In this document: positions 16,724 through 26,848 of the stretch, piece after piece
Numbering within the stretch: the first letter of the stretch is position 1
Layout: every line of letters begins with the position of its first letter
Assembly: GCF_000026145.1 (NCBI RefSeq)
Contig: NC_009445.1
Location: forward strand, 6,943,001 to 7,007,000
Origin: Bradyrhizobium sp. ORS 278
Lineage (GTDB): Bacteria; Pseudomonadota; Alphaproteobacteria; Rhizobiales; Xanthobacteraceae
Direction of reading: 5' to 3'
DNA length: 64,000 bases
The notes under the pieces: generated by a model
Database searches by the model: none
What the model saw: only the letters and a program-made list of their open reading frames with translations
What the model was told of the DNA's origin: nothing
Position numbers and translations under genes: made by a program

Positions 16724-17485
16724 TCAGAGCTTCGCCGCGCGAGGTCTCCTTGCCCACACCGCGAACGCAGCAATCAGCGCGGCGGCCAGCGAAAACCACG
16801 TGACGGCGTATTGCATGTGCTCGTCGCGCAGATGCGGCGACAGCGGGCCGGGCTTGGGAATGCCGTTGTCGGGGACCGGCGATTCCAGATCGATGTAGAA
16901 CGGCGCGACCTCGCCCCAGCCGAGCGCCCTGGCCATGGCGAGATGGTCCCTGGTGAACCACAAGCGCTTGTCGCGATTCTCCGCCGCTGTGAGCAGGCCC
17001 GCCGCTTCGGGGAAGCGCAGGTAGCCGGTCAAGGTCGCGGGCTCGCCGGTGACGAGCTTGCCGACCTGACGATCCTGGAGGCTGCGCTCCTGCATGGTGT
17101 TGGCGACGAAGCCGGCGTCGATGACGATGGTCTCGCCGGAGGCGAGGCGTGCGGGGAGGAAGGCCCAGGTGCCCGGGCCGGAAACATCCTCGCGCACGGC
17201 GGAACCGGCGCTGTAGACCATGGCGTCGGGGAGCTTGGCATAAATTGCGGTGAAGCTGACGCGGCGGAATTCGTCGCGCTCGGAGTTGAGGCTACGCCAG
17301 TCGCTGGGCGGCGGCAGCGGCGCGGGGACAGCTGAGACACGCTCCGTGAGGGCAGCGATCAGCGCATGCTTGGCGGCGCGGCGCTGCAGCTGCCAGACGC
17401 CGAGGCCGATGAACAGCGCAACCATCAGGACGGTGAAGGCGGCGAAGGCGCGGGATGAGGTTTTGCGGCTCGTCGCACTCGTCAT
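16724..17485 (-). CDS. SURF1 family cytochrome oxidase assembly protein
   Basis: A 253-residue inner-membrane protein with one helix at each end and a periplasmic domain between, as in Shy1/SURF1. The first helix carries the signature LGVWQLQRR (about residues 27-36). The second, near the C-terminus, is MQYAVTWFSLAAALIAAFAVW. Conserved inner segments (TWAFLPARL, VIDAGFV, GYLRFPE, WFTRD) are present. SURF1 delivers or stabilises haem a during maturation of subunit I of the aa3 oxidase. It ends the cta operon, separated from the DUF983 gene by a palindromic repeat. Confidence 0.92.
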   Translation of the reverse strand: MTSATSRKTSSRAFAAFTVLMVALFIGLGVWQLQRRAAKHALIAALTERVSAVPAPLPPPSDWRSLNSERDEFRRVSFTAIYAKLPDAMVYSAGSAVREDVSGPGTWAFLPARLASGETIVIDAGFVANTMQERSLQDRQVGKLVTGEPATLTGYLRFPEAAGLLTAAENRDKRLWFTRDHLAMARALGWGEVAPFYIDLESPVPDNGIPKPGPLSPHLRDEHMQYAVTWFSLAAALIAAFAVWARRPRAAKL

Positions 17486-17533
17486 TGCGGAGCCGTCCGC
17501 GCGTTTGCCGGCGCTCTCCCAGCTCGGTCAGTG

Positions 17534-17642
17534 CGCTCCCCTCCCCCCTGCGGGGAGGGGTTGGGGGTGGGGGTGGCCCAGCAAAGACTGCCGTTGGGGT
17601 TACCTCCACCCCCGCCCCCTCCCCGCAAGGGGGAGGGGGGCG
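17534..17642. repeat. G/C-tract palindromic repeat inside the cta operon
   Basis: The left arm CTCCCCTCCCCCCTGCGGGG with its G-rich partner, and the right arm CCCCTCCCCGCAAGGGGGAG, form nested hairpins around GGCCCAGCAAAGACTGCCG. It belongs with the elements at 56942-57108 and 60590-60748. It occupies most of the 205-nt gap between DUF983 and SURF1. Confidence 0.78.
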
Positions 17643-17690
17643 CACCGCCGATGCGGCGCAGATCATCGGCTACAACGCGGAGGTCGTGAT

Positions 17691-18080
17691 TCATTGCGGG
17701 GTCTTGTCCACCAATCGTCCCGGCGCGGCCTTGTGGTGGAATTGCAGGGCGATCAGCAGGGATTTCATGGCCCGCAGCGGCAGCAGGGTCGTCACCAGGA
17801 TCAATGGCCCCCACAGCGCGGCGTGGACCCAGAACGGCGGCTGGTACTTGACCTCAACGATCAACGCGGCGCCTACGACGATGGCGCCGGCGAGCATCAT
17901 GATGAAGATGGCCGGGCCGTCGCCGGTGTCGATGAAGGCGTAGTCGAGGTCGCAGGCCTCGCAGCGCTTGCGCAGATTGAGGAAGCCCTCGAAAAGCTTG
18001 CCCTGGCCGCAGCGCGGGCAGCGGCAGGCGAGACCGCGCAGGATGGTCTGGGCAAGGGTGACGGGCGGATGGCTGATCAT
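17691..18080 (-). CDS. DUF983 membrane protein with zinc-ribbon-like cysteines
   Basis: A 129-residue protein. The cytoplasmic N-terminus has paired cysteines (CRCPRCGQG and RCEACDLDY), likely a metal-binding ribbon, followed by two membrane helices (AIFIMMLAGAIVVGAALIVEV and ALWGPLILVTTLLPLRAM). DUF983 proteins lie with the aa3 oxidase assembly genes in most alphaproteobacteria, which suggests a role in oxidase biogenesis, but the function is unproven. The start at 18080 gives the family N-terminus. It lies between ctaE and SURF1. Confidence 0.88.
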   Translation of the reverse strand: MISHPPVTLAQTILRGLACRCPRCGQGKLFEGFLNLRKRCEACDLDYAFIDTGDGPAIFIMMLAGAIVVGAALIVEVKYQPPFWVHAALWGPLILVTTLLPLRAMKSLLIALQFHHKAAPGRLVDKTPQ

Positions 18081-18205
18081 GATGTGTTGCCCTTGCTCTT
18101 GCCCTTGGTCTCGATGCGGGCCGCCGGACGCCATACGTCGTGGTGATACATCCGCGGACGGCGAGCGCTGATCACATTTGGATCACCATTCGCAGCGCCG
18201 CTCAA

Positions 18206-18234
18206 CGAGAAAGGGCGGCCCGACGGCCGCCCTC
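18206..18234 (-). terminator. Stem-loop downstream of ctaE
   Basis: On the minus strand, GGGCGGCC/GGCCGCCC (8 bp, GTCG loop) is followed by TTTCTC, about 37 nt past the ctaE stop. It may end or attenuate transcription before the DUF983-SURF1 pair. Confidence 0.65.
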
Positions 18235-18270
18235 GATGACACGTTCGACGGAGTCCGTCCGCTTGCCGCG

Positions 18271-19128
18271 TCAGTGTGCGCCGTGCGCCATCGACTCGGC
18301 GCCGTGGCCCCAGACGTAGATGCAGAGGAACAGGAACAGCCAGACCACGTCGACGAAGTGCCAGTACCAAGCGGCGAACTCGAAGCCGAGATGCTGCTTC
18401 GGCGTGAAGTGGCCGGCATAGGCGCGCGCCAGGCAGACGATCAGGAAGATCGTGCCGACCAGCACGTGGAAGCCGTGGAAGCCGGTCGCCATGAAGAAGG
18501 TCGAGCCGTAGATGTGGCCGGCGAACGAGAAGGTCGCGTGGCCGTACTCATAGGCCTGGACGCAGGTGAAGGTGGCGCCGAGCAGGATGGTGAGGATGAG
18601 GCCGTATTTCAGGCCCTTGCGGTCGCCTTCGAGCAGCGCGTGGTGCGCCCAGGTGACTGTCGTGCCCGAGGTCAGCAGGATCAGCGTGTTGAGCAGCGGC
18701 AGATGCCAGGGATCGAAGGTCTCGATGCCCTTGGGCGGCCAGACACCGCCGATCAGCGCGTCGCGGGTCGCCTGCACCTCGTAGCCCGGGAACAGCGCGA
18801 CGTTGAAATAGGCCCAGAACCAGGCGACGAAGAACATCACCTCGGAGGCGATGAACAGGATCATGCCGTAGCGGTGATGCAGCTGCACCACGCGGGTGTG
18901 GTCGCCCTTGTACTGGGCTTCCTTGATGACGTCGCCCCACCAGCTCGCCATGGTGTAGAGCACGCCGATCAGGCCGATGCCGAACACGATCGGCGCGGCG
19001 CCGAACATCTTGTGCATCCAGCCGATGGCGCCGAACGCCATGATGAAGGCCGACACCGAGCCGACGAACGGCCAAGGGCTCGGATCAACGAGGTGGTAGT
19101 CGTGATGCTTGGCGTGCGCCTCAGCCAT
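18271..19128 (-). CDS. ctaE: Cytochrome c oxidase subunit III
   Basis: A 285-residue, seven-helix subunit of the aa3-type oxidase. It keeps the family landmarks [12 protein letters not shown], the glutamate helix [17 protein letters not shown], the tract [17 protein letters not shown], and the C-terminal [19 protein letters not shown]. It has no catalytic metal but protects proton uptake by subunit I. It follows ctaG (cox11) in the operon. Confidence 0.97.
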   Translation of the reverse strand: MAEAHAKHHDYHLVDPSPWPFVGSVSAFIMAFGAIGWMHKMFGAAPIVFGIGLIGVLYTMASWWGDVIKEAQYKGDHTRVVQLHHRYGMILFIASEVMFFVAWFWAYFNVALFPGYEVQATRDALIGGVWPPKGIETFDPWHLPLLNTLILLTSGTTVTWAHHALLEGDRKGLKYGLILTILLGATFTCVQAYEYGHATFSFAGHIYGSTFFMATGFHGFHVLVGTIFLIVCLARAYAGHFTPKQHLGFEFAAWYWHFVDVVWLFLFLCIYVWGHGAESMAHGAH

Positions 19129-19212
19129 GGCAAGTCTCTCCCCAGATCGATGCCGGTCGCCCCGGCAAAGTATCGCTCAAAAAACGTCCCCGGATATCGA
19201 ATGGCCGCGCGG

Positions 19213-19872
19213 TCACAGGCTGCCCCGCGGCTTGTCCGGCTCGCCCGCGGCGACCGGCTTCGGCGCGGCGTCGCGGACGGGATAGAAGGTGTAGGACAAT
19301 GTGATCGTGTTCAGACCGTCGTTCTCGTGATCGGCGGTGATCGCCGGATCGACGTAGAACACGACCGGCATCTCGCGGGTCTCGCCCGGGGCCATGGTCT
19401 GCTCGGTGAAGCAGAAGCAGTTGATCTTCTGGAAATAGGCGCCCGAGGTCAGCGGCGTCACATTGTAGGCGGCCTGCGCCATGGTGGTGCGCGCCGACTG
19501 GTTGGTCACGGTGTAATAGACCGTGACGACTTCGCCGATCGCGACCTCGATCTCGGTCTTTTCCGGCTCGAACTTCCAGGGCAGCCCGCCGGCGACATTG
19601 GCGTCGAAGCGGACGCCGATGCGGCGCGCCAGCGGCGCGGCCGAGGGCGCAGCGGTCGCGACCTGGGTGGTGCCGTTGAAGCCGGTGGCGCGGCAGAACC
19701 AGTTGTAGAACGGCACGGCAGCGTAGGAGGCTCCGATCATCAGCACCACCACGGCGCCGCAGATGCCGCCGACCAGCGCATCGCGGCCGATGCCACGGCG
19801 TGGCGCGGCCTTGCCCGGCGCAGCCTGCGCAGCGGTCGTGCTCGTCGATTTGCCCTGGTCGGTCGCGTCCAT
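19213..19872 (-). CDS. ctaG: Cytochrome c oxidase assembly protein Cox11/CtaG
   Basis: A 219-residue copper chaperone for the CuB site of subunit I. There is one N-terminal membrane helix ([20 protein letters not shown]) and then a periplasmic beta domain. The copper-binding CFCF motif is in [10 protein letters not shown], and the upstream WFCRATGF cysteine and conserved MPVVFYVDP are present. It lies 10 nt downstream of the small coxF-like gene. Confidence 0.95.
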   Translation of the reverse strand: MDATDQGKSTSTTAAQAAPGKAAPRRGIGRDALVGGICGAVVVLMIGASYAAVPFYNWFCRATGFNGTTQVATAAPSAAPLARRIGVRFDANVAGGLPWKFEPEKTEIEVAIGEVVTVYYTVTNQSARTTMAQAAYNVTPLTSGAYFQKINCFCFTEQTMAPGETREMPVVFYVDPAITADHENDGLNTITLSYTFYPVRDAAPKPVAAGEPDKPRGSL

Positions 19873-19881
19873 CGCGTCTCT

Positions 19882-20058
19882 CTACATCGGCCGCTTCAGA
19901 ACGATCGGGCCCTTCACCATGGTCACGGCGAAGAACAGCACCACGAGCACGCCGAGCGCCAAGGCGATCGCGATCGAGCGCCGGCGGCGGCTGCGCAGCT
20001 GCGCCTCGGTGAGGACGACGCCCTCGGGCTCATTCGGATCGACCATTGCGGTTGCCAT
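19882..20058 (-). CDS. Small membrane protein, CoxF-like
   Basis: A 58-residue protein between ctaB and ctaG. It begins MATAMVDPNEPEGVVLTEAQ, has an arginine cluster (LRSRRRRS), one membrane helix (IAIALALGVLVVLFFAVTMV) and a short tail KGPIVLKRPM. AGGAAAGC precedes the ATG. Rhizobial operons carry a gene of this size and position (coxF), presumed to aid oxidase assembly. There is no known catalytic motif, and the sequence fits a single-pass assembly or structural role. Confidence 0.82.
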   Translation of the reverse strand: MATAMVDPNEPEGVVLTEAQLRSRRRRSIAIALALGVLVVLFFAVTMVKGPIVLKRPM

Positions 20059-20080
20059 GCTTTCCTGCCCCGCGGCCCCC

Positions 20081-21019
20081 TTACCAGATCAGCGGCGCGA
20101 TCATGCGCGCGATCGCCTCGAGCCCGAGCGTCGCAAACAGCGCGAACAGATACAGGATCGAGAAGCCGAACAGCTTGCGGTTGGCGCGCAGCGAGGGGAT
20201 GCGATCGCGCTTGCGGAACACCTCGATGGCCAACCACAGCATGCCGGCGCCGAGCGCCAGCGAGACGACGCCATAGACGGCGTCGAAATAGCCGAGCGGC
20301 CAGGGCGCGGCGGCGATCGCCACCAGCACGATCGTATACAGCAGGATCTGCAGCCGCGTCGCGTCGGGGCCGGCGACCACGGGAAGCATCGGCACGCCGG
20401 CGCGGGCGTAATCGTCGGTGCGGAACAGCGCCAGCGCCCAGAAATGCGGCGGGGTCCAGAAGAAGATGATCAGGAACAGCCAGACCGGCTCAGGAGCGAT
20501 CGATCCGGTGACCGCGGCCCAGGCCACGACCGGCGGCAGCGCGCCGGCGGCGCCGCCGATGACGATGTTCTGCGCGGTCCAGCGCTTCAGCCACAGCGTG
20601 TAGATCACGACGTAGAAGAAGATGGTGAAGGCGAGCAGCGCGCCGGCAAACCAGTTGACGAGGATGCCGAGCGTCAGCACCGAGAAGAACGACAGCGTGA
20701 TGCCGAAGGCCAGCGCCTCCTGGCGGGTGACGCGGCCGCGCGGGATCGGACGGTTCGCGGTGCGCGACATCAGCGAGTCGATGTCCCCTTCCAGCGCCAT
20801 GTTCAGGGCGCCGGAGGCGCCGGCGCCGACGGCGATGCACAACAGCGACGTGATCGCGAGCACGGGATGGAAGTGCCCAGGGGCAATCAGGAGGCCGATC
20901 AGCGCCGTGAAGATCACGAGCGACATCACCCGCGGCTTCAGCAGCGCGATGTAATCGCCGACATCGGCCTCGGAAATCCGCGGGCCGACGGCGATGGCGT
21001 TCTGATCAATGACCGACAC
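20081..21019 (-). CDS. ctaB: Protohaem IX farnesyltransferase (haem O synthase)
   Basis: A 312-residue UbiA-type prenyltransferase that adds farnesyl to haem b, the first step toward haem a. The first aspartate-rich motif is [19 protein letters not shown] and the second is [27 protein letters not shown]. Nine hydrophobic helices are visible. GTG at 21019 is chosen over TTG at 21037 because family members begin M-S-V-I-D. No ctaA (haem A synthase) is in the window. Confidence 0.94.
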
Positions 21020-21119
21020 GACGAATCCAGACTTCAATTCAAAGGCGCTGAACGAAACAGGTCAGCACGTCGCTTCAGAGATCCAGCCGGCGCGCGGGCG
21101 CACCGGCCGGCAGATGGCA

Positions 21120-21145
21120 ATGCGGCGCCGAGCGCGGCGCCGCAT
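21120..21145. other. Stem-loop between ctaD and ctaB
   Basis: A perfect 11-bp stem ATGCGGCGCCG/CGGCGCCGCAT with a 4-nt loop, 17 nt past the ctaD stop. There is no U-tract, so it is more likely a 3'-end stabiliser or attenuator than a full terminator. Confidence 0.55.
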
Positions 21146-21161
21146 CGGAGGCCGAGAGTGC

Positions 21162-22844
<1,683 letters not shown>

Positions 22845-23684
22845 TTACTGCGAGACGCCTGCAGCCGACGCGTAGGTGCTGGTGGGCGCGCTGGCGTATT
22901 TCTTCTTGGCGTCCTCGATCCAGGCGGTGAATTCCTGGTCGCTCACGACGCGCACCGCGATCGGCATGTAGGCGTGGTCCTTGCCGCAGAGCTCGGAGCA
23001 CTGGCCGTAATACATGCCGACCTTGGTCGCCTTGAACCAGGTCTCGTTGAGACGGCCGGGAATGGCGTCGATCTTGATGCCGAAGGACGGCACCGCGAAC
23101 GCGTGGATGACGTCGGCCCCGGTGGTCTGGACGCGGATCACCTTGTTGACCGGAACGACCATCTCGTTGTCGACGGCGAGCAGGCGCGGCTTCTTGTCCT
23201 GCGCCATCAGCGAGTCGAACTCGAACTTGCCGTTATCGGGATAGGCGTAGCTCCAGTACCACTGCTTGCCGGTCGCCTTGATCGTCAGATCGGCCTTCGG
23301 CACGTCGAGCTCGAGGAACAGCAGGCGGAACGACGGCACCGCGATGGTGACGAGGATCAGCACCGGGATCAGCGTCCACGCCACTTCGAGCAGCGTGTTA
23401 TGCGTGGTGCGCGACGGCACCGGATTGGCGCGCGCATTGAACTTGACGACCACCGCGACCAGCAGCGCCAGCACGAACAGCGTGATCAGCGTGATGATCG
23501 TCAGCAGCAGCCCGTGGAACCAGGTGATGTTCTCCATCACCGGCGTCGCGGCTTCCTGCAGCTTGTATTCCCACGGGGCGGGCTGCCCCATTTCAGCAAA
23601 CGCCGATCCACCCGACACGAGCGTCACGCCCGTCACAGCCAACTTCAGCAAGCAGGCGCCCAATTGGCCTTTCGACATCTTCAT
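22845..23684 (-). CDS. ctaC: Cytochrome c oxidase subunit II
   Basis: A 279-residue subunit with a signal peptide (to about GSAFA, residue 30), two membrane helices (LLLTIITLITLFVLALLVAVV and WTLIPVLILVTIAVPSF) and a periplasmic cupredoxin domain. The CuA ligands are in HAFAVPSFG and CSELCGKDHAYM, and the electron-entry aromatic run is KQWYWSYAYPD. There is no C-terminal cytochrome c domain, so soluble or membrane cytochrome c is the donor. It is the first gene of the operon. Confidence 0.97.
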   Translation of the reverse strand: MKMSKGQLGACLLKLAVTGVTLVSGGSAFAEMGQPAPWEYKLQEAATPVMENITWFHGLLLTIITLITLFVLALLVAVVVKFNARANPVPSRTTHNTLLEVAWTLIPVLILVTIAVPSFRLLFLELDVPKADLTIKATGKQWYWSYAYPDNGKFEFDSLMAQDKKPRLLAVDNEMVVPVNKVIRVQTTGADVIHAFAVPSFGIKIDAIPGRLNETWFKATKVGMYYGQCSELCGKDHAYMPIAVRVVSDQEFTAWIEDAKKKYASAPTSTYASAAGVSQ

Positions 23685-23848
23685 GTCGTCGCGCTCCCTT
23701 CAGAACTTTCCCCCTCGGCGCACCGCGCTCGTCACGCGCCGCGCCGTCGATCCGCTCTCCTGACAATTGGCCTTCGGGCGGACGCTTGAGAAAAGCACCT
23801 CGGCCAGTTCACTGGGATGACGAAATCGTTCTTCTCAAACCATAATTC

Positions 23849-23862
23849 TTGACCTATCGCAA
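23849..23862. promoter_or_regulatory. FixK2-like box upstream of the cta operon
   Basis: TTGACCTATCGCAA fits the bradyrhizobial FixK2 consensus TTG(A/C)-N6-(T/G)CAA on both strands. Its centre is about 172 nt upstream of the ctaC start codon. Function is inferred from motif and position only. Confidence 0.35.
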
Positions 23863-23962
23863 TGCAGTCTTAAGCCGGATATCGCGCGCGGCGCTCTTCG
23901 TGACGTCGCATCGATTTTTCCGAGAAATTGCCGCAGCCCGTGGTTTCGCGGACAACGGGCGC

Positions 23963-23990
23963 TTGACAGGCGTGCGGCGCGATGTAGGCA
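23963..23990 (+). promoter_or_regulatory. Possible promoter for the IalB-like gene
   Basis: A perfect TTGACA, a 16-nt spacer, then TAGGCA, about 170 nt before the start codon. The -10 is weak. Confidence 0.3.
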
Positions 23991-24160
23991 ACGGAGCGTG
24001 GCCGTTTGCGGCGCTGATTCGGCGAGGCGCGACGGCCCTGCACCAGGGGTGCGGCCTTATTTCGTATCGTTTCGTGCCGTACGCTGCAGGTGCGGTCCTC
24101 AAGGCGCCATCATTGCCGTATCATGGCGTCGGCTGCGCAGATCACCCACAGGAAATTGTC

Positions 24161-24787
24161 ATGGCGCCGACCCGGCTCAGGGTTTCAACCGACAGAACAG
24201 CTGACATCTCGACCTCAGCTGCGAATGACTCGCGCGGTTTGTGCCGACTCAGCGCCATGCGCGCGCGACTCACAAGTCGCATTGATGCCCTTGCAAGTGT
24301 CGCGGCGGTCGCCATCACGCTGGCGACTGCAATCAGCATGCCGCACTCAGCGCACGCGCAGGGCGCCGTGCGCTCCGTGCATGGCGATTGGCAGATCCGT
24401 TGCGATACCCCGCCAGGCGCGCAGGCGGAGCAGTGCGCGTTGATTCAGAGCGTCGTCGCCGAGGACCGCTCCAATGCCGGCCTCACGGTGATCATGCTGA
24501 AGACCGCGGATCAGAAGAGCCGGCTGATGCGCGTCGTAGCGCCGCTCGGTGTGCTGCTCCCGTCCGGCCTCGGGCTCAAGCTCGACAATCAGGACGTCGG
24601 CCGCGCCGGCTTCGTGCGCTGCCTGCCCAATGGCTGCGTCGCCGAGGTCGTGCTCGAGGACAAGCTGCTCAACCAGCTCAAGACGGCGAAGACCGCGACC
24701 TTCATCATCTTCGAGACGCCGGAGGAAGGAATCGGCTTTCCGCTGAGCCTCAACGGCCTCGCGGACGGATTCGACAAGCTTCCCTGA
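24161..24787 (+). CDS. Invasion-associated locus B (IalB) family protein
   Basis: A 208-residue exported protein. A hydrophobic segment (LASVAAVAITLATAIS, about residues 47-62) ends in a signal-peptidase-like site (HSAHA-QGA). The mature part begins VHGDWQIRCDTPPGAQAEQC, the IalB family opening, and has two further cysteines in FVRCLPNGCVAEV. The ATG at 24161 has AGGA 7 nt upstream; the internal ATG at 24257 gives a more normal signal peptide but has no ribosome site. IalB was named in Bartonella, but in soil alphaproteobacteria the family is large and of unknown envelope function. Confidence 0.8.
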   Translation: MAPTRLRVSTDRTADISTSAANDSRGLCRLSAMRARLTSRIDALASVAAVAITLATAISMPHSAHAQGAVRSVHGDWQIRCDTPPGAQAEQCALIQSVVAEDRSNAGLTVIMLKTADQKSRLMRVVAPLGVLLPSGLGLKLDNQDVGRAGFVRCLPNGCVAEVVLEDKLLNQLKTAKTATFIIFETPEEGIGFPLSLNGLADGFDKLP

Positions 24788-24838
24788 CGTCGCGCTTGCT
24801 TGACATGGCGTGACGCACGTTCACGTGATGGGAAGGCT

Positions 24839-25339
24839 TCAGCGTGGCGCATCCAGCGCCAGGGCCATCACCAGGAGCGTCTTGTCAAAGCCGTCATCGC
24901 CGGCCTCGCGCGGCTGCACCGCCTTGAGCAGGAAGCCGGCCTTCTGGTAGAGCCGGATCGCATTGGTGTTGCCGCGATAAACGGTGAGCTCGACGCGCGA
25001 GAAACCGGCGGCCCGCGCCGCATCCAGCGCCGCGTCCATCAGGCGCCGTCCGAGGCCCTGGTGTCGGAACTGCGGCAAAAGGCCCATGCCGAGCACCCCG
25101 ACCCGGGCATCGATTGGCCCCGATTTGGGCGTCACATCGCACCAGCCGACCACCTCGCCGGCCGAAAGAGCGACAAATTGCGGATATCCTTCGTGGATGT
25201 TGTTCAGAATGAAAGCGCGCGTCGACTCCAGCGGCGGCGCCTGCACGAAGGACAAGTATCGCCGTTCGCGCGCGACGCAGTCCAGCGTGCGATGAAAGCT
25301 CTCGATGTGAGCGGCCGTAATGGGAACGATCTCAACCAT
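24839..25339 (-). CDS. GNAT family N-acetyltransferase
   Basis: A 166-residue acetyltransferase. The acetyl-CoA motif A is LGMGLLPQFRHQGLGRRLMD (Q/R-x-x-G-x-G/A) and motif B follows as VELTVYRGNTNAIRLYQKAGF. The N-terminal part (SFHRTLDCVARERRYLSFVQ) is a common opening for this subgroup. The acceptor is unknown. It is divergent from tldD with 84 bp between the starts. Longer readings upstream run into tldD antisense and were rejected. Confidence 0.85.
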   Translation of the reverse strand: MVEIVPITAAHIESFHRTLDCVARERRYLSFVQAPPLESTRAFILNNIHEGYPQFVALSAGEVVGWCDVTPKSGPIDARVGVLGMGLLPQFRHQGLGRRLMDAALDAARAAGFSRVELTVYRGNTNAIRLYQKAGFLLKAVQPREAGDDGFDKTLLVMALALDAPR

Positions 25340-25423
25340 GTCCGTTCGGTAATCATCCTGCCCCTCGCGCCCCGGCGTCAAAACAACTATCTTGGAATGA
25401 ACGCTCCGACAACGGATTGACCC

Positions 25424-26848
25424 ATGACAGCTCCCACCACGTCCCTGCTCGAGCGCGCCAATCTGGATCGTGATGCGGTCCGGAGTGAGGTCGCCCGCGG
25501 CCTCGCTGGCGCCGATGACGGCGAATTGTTCTTCGAATACAGCCAGACCGAGGCACTGACCTTCGACAACGGCCGGCTGAAGCAGGCGACCTATGACACC
25601 AGCCAGGGCTTTGGCCTGCGCGCGGTGAAGGACGATGCGGTCGGCTACGCCCATTCCTCTGACGTGTCGCTGCCGGCGCTGATGCGCGCAGCCGATGCCG
25701 TCAGCGCCGTGCGCGGCGGCTATTCCGGCACCTTCGCGAGCGCGCCGCCGCACACCAATGTGCGCCTCTATGCCGACGACAATCCGCTCGACGCGCCGGG
25801 CTTCGAGAGCAAGGTCAAGCTGCTCGGCGAGATCGACGCTTACCTGCGCGACAAGGACCCGCGCGTGCGCCAGGTGACGGTGAGCCTGGGTGCGACCTGG
25901 CAGGTCGTGGAAATCCTGCGCCCGGACGGCGAGAGCTATCGCGATATCCGCCCGCTGGTGCGGGTCAACGTTTCCGTGGTCGCCGGCCAGGGTGACCGCC
26001 AGGAGAGCGGCAGCAAGGGCTATGGCGGCCGCGAGGCCTATGCGCGCTTCATCGAGACCAAGGCGTGGCGCGAAGCCGCCGACGGCGCGCTGCGCGAGGC
26101 GCTGGTCAATCTCGAATCCGTCCCCGCCCCTGCCGGCGAGATGGACGTCGTGTTGGGGGCCGGCTGGCCCGGCGTGATGCTGCATGAAGCCGTCGGCCAC
26201 GGCCTCGAAGGCGATTTCAACCGCAAGAAGACCTCGGCCTTCGCCGGCCTGATGGGCCAACCGGTGGCGGCCAAGGGCGTCACCGTGGTCGACGACGGCA
26301 CCATGGCCTCGCGCCGCGGCTCGCTGTCGATCGACGACGAGGGCACGCCGACCAGCCGCACCGTGCTGATCGAGGATGGCATTCTGGTCGGCTACATGCA
26401 GGACCGCCAGAACGCGCGCCTGATGAACATGGCGCCGACCGGCAACGGCCGCCGCCAGGGCTATGCGCATGTGCCGATGCCGCGGATGACCAACACCTAC
26501 ATGCTGGCCGGCGAGCGCGATCCAGCCGAGATCATCGCCTCGGTGAAGAACGGCATCTACGCCGTGAATTTCGGCGGCGGCCAGGTCGACATCACCTCCG
26601 GCAAATACGTCTTCCAGTGCACCGAGGCCTACAAGATCGAGAATGGCAAGGTCGGCGCGCCGGTGAAGGGCGCGATGCTGATCGGCAATGGTCCGACCGA
26701 CCTCAACCGCATCAGCATGATCGGCAACGATCTCGCGCTCGACACCGGCATCGGCACCTGCGGCAAGAACGGCCAGGGCGTGCCGGTCGGCGTGGGACAG
26801 CCGACGCTTCGCATGGATCGCATCACGGTAGGAGGCACGGGCCGATGA
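25424..26848 (+). CDS. tldD: Metalloprotease TldD
   Basis: A 474-residue TldD subunit of the TldD/PmbA (TldE) protease. The zinc motif HExxxH is at 254-259 (LHEAVGHGLEGD), and the third-ligand region with the conserved cysteine is near the C-terminus (DTGIGTCGKNGQGVPVGVGQP). With PmbA it degrades peptides and unfolded antitoxins and processes some modified peptides. No pmbA is in the window. Its stop overlaps the lepB start by 4 nt. Confidence 0.95.
   Translation: MTAPTTSLLERANLDRDAVRSEVARGLAGADDGELFFEYSQTEALTFDNGRLKQATYDTSQGFGLRAVKDDAVGYAHSSDVSLPALMRAADAVSAVRGGYSGTFASAPPHTNVRLYADDNPLDAPGFESKVKLLGEIDAYLRDKDPRVRQVTVSLGATWQVVEILRPDGESYRDIRPLVRVNVSVVAGQGDRQESGSKGYGGREAYARFIETKAWREAADGALREALVNLESVPAPAGEMDVVLGAGWPGVMLHEAVGHGLEGDFNRKKTSAFAGLMGQPVAAKGVTVVDDGTMASRRGSLSIDDEGTPTSRTVLIEDGILVGYMQDRQNARLMNMAPTGNGRRQGYAHVPMPRMTNTYMLAGERDPAEIIASVKNGIYAVNFGGGQVDITSGKYVFQCTEAYKIENGKVGAPVKGAMLIGNGPTDLNRISMIGNDLALDTGIGTCGKNGQGVPVGVGQPTLRMDRITVGGTGR

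Larger units (their letters stand above)
23685..24160. other. Divergent intergenic region between ctaC and the IalB-like gene
   Basis: A 476-bp gap with no gene-like reading. It holds a FixK-like box at 23849-23862 and a TTGACA-based promoter candidate at 23963-23990, listed separately. No RNA gene or repeat was recognised. Confidence 0.5.

Noticed and set aside
17534..17642. G-rich tracts as a possible G-quadruplex-forming sequence
   Set aside because: The G runs are part of palindromic arms that pair with nearby C runs, which is the simpler explanation.
18178..20469. 763-residue plus-strand open frame across ctaE-ctaG-ctaB
   Set aside because: It is antisense to three well-supported genes and has no recognisable domain.
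23849..24160. A 104-residue N-terminal extension of the IalB-like protein
   Set aside because: It lacks a ribosome site, precedes a plausible ATG with a good site, and has no export signal at its own start.
24839..26470. 543-residue minus-strand reading that joins antisense tldD to the GNAT gene
   Set aside because: Only the last 166 residues show acetyltransferase motifs; the rest is antisense to TldD.
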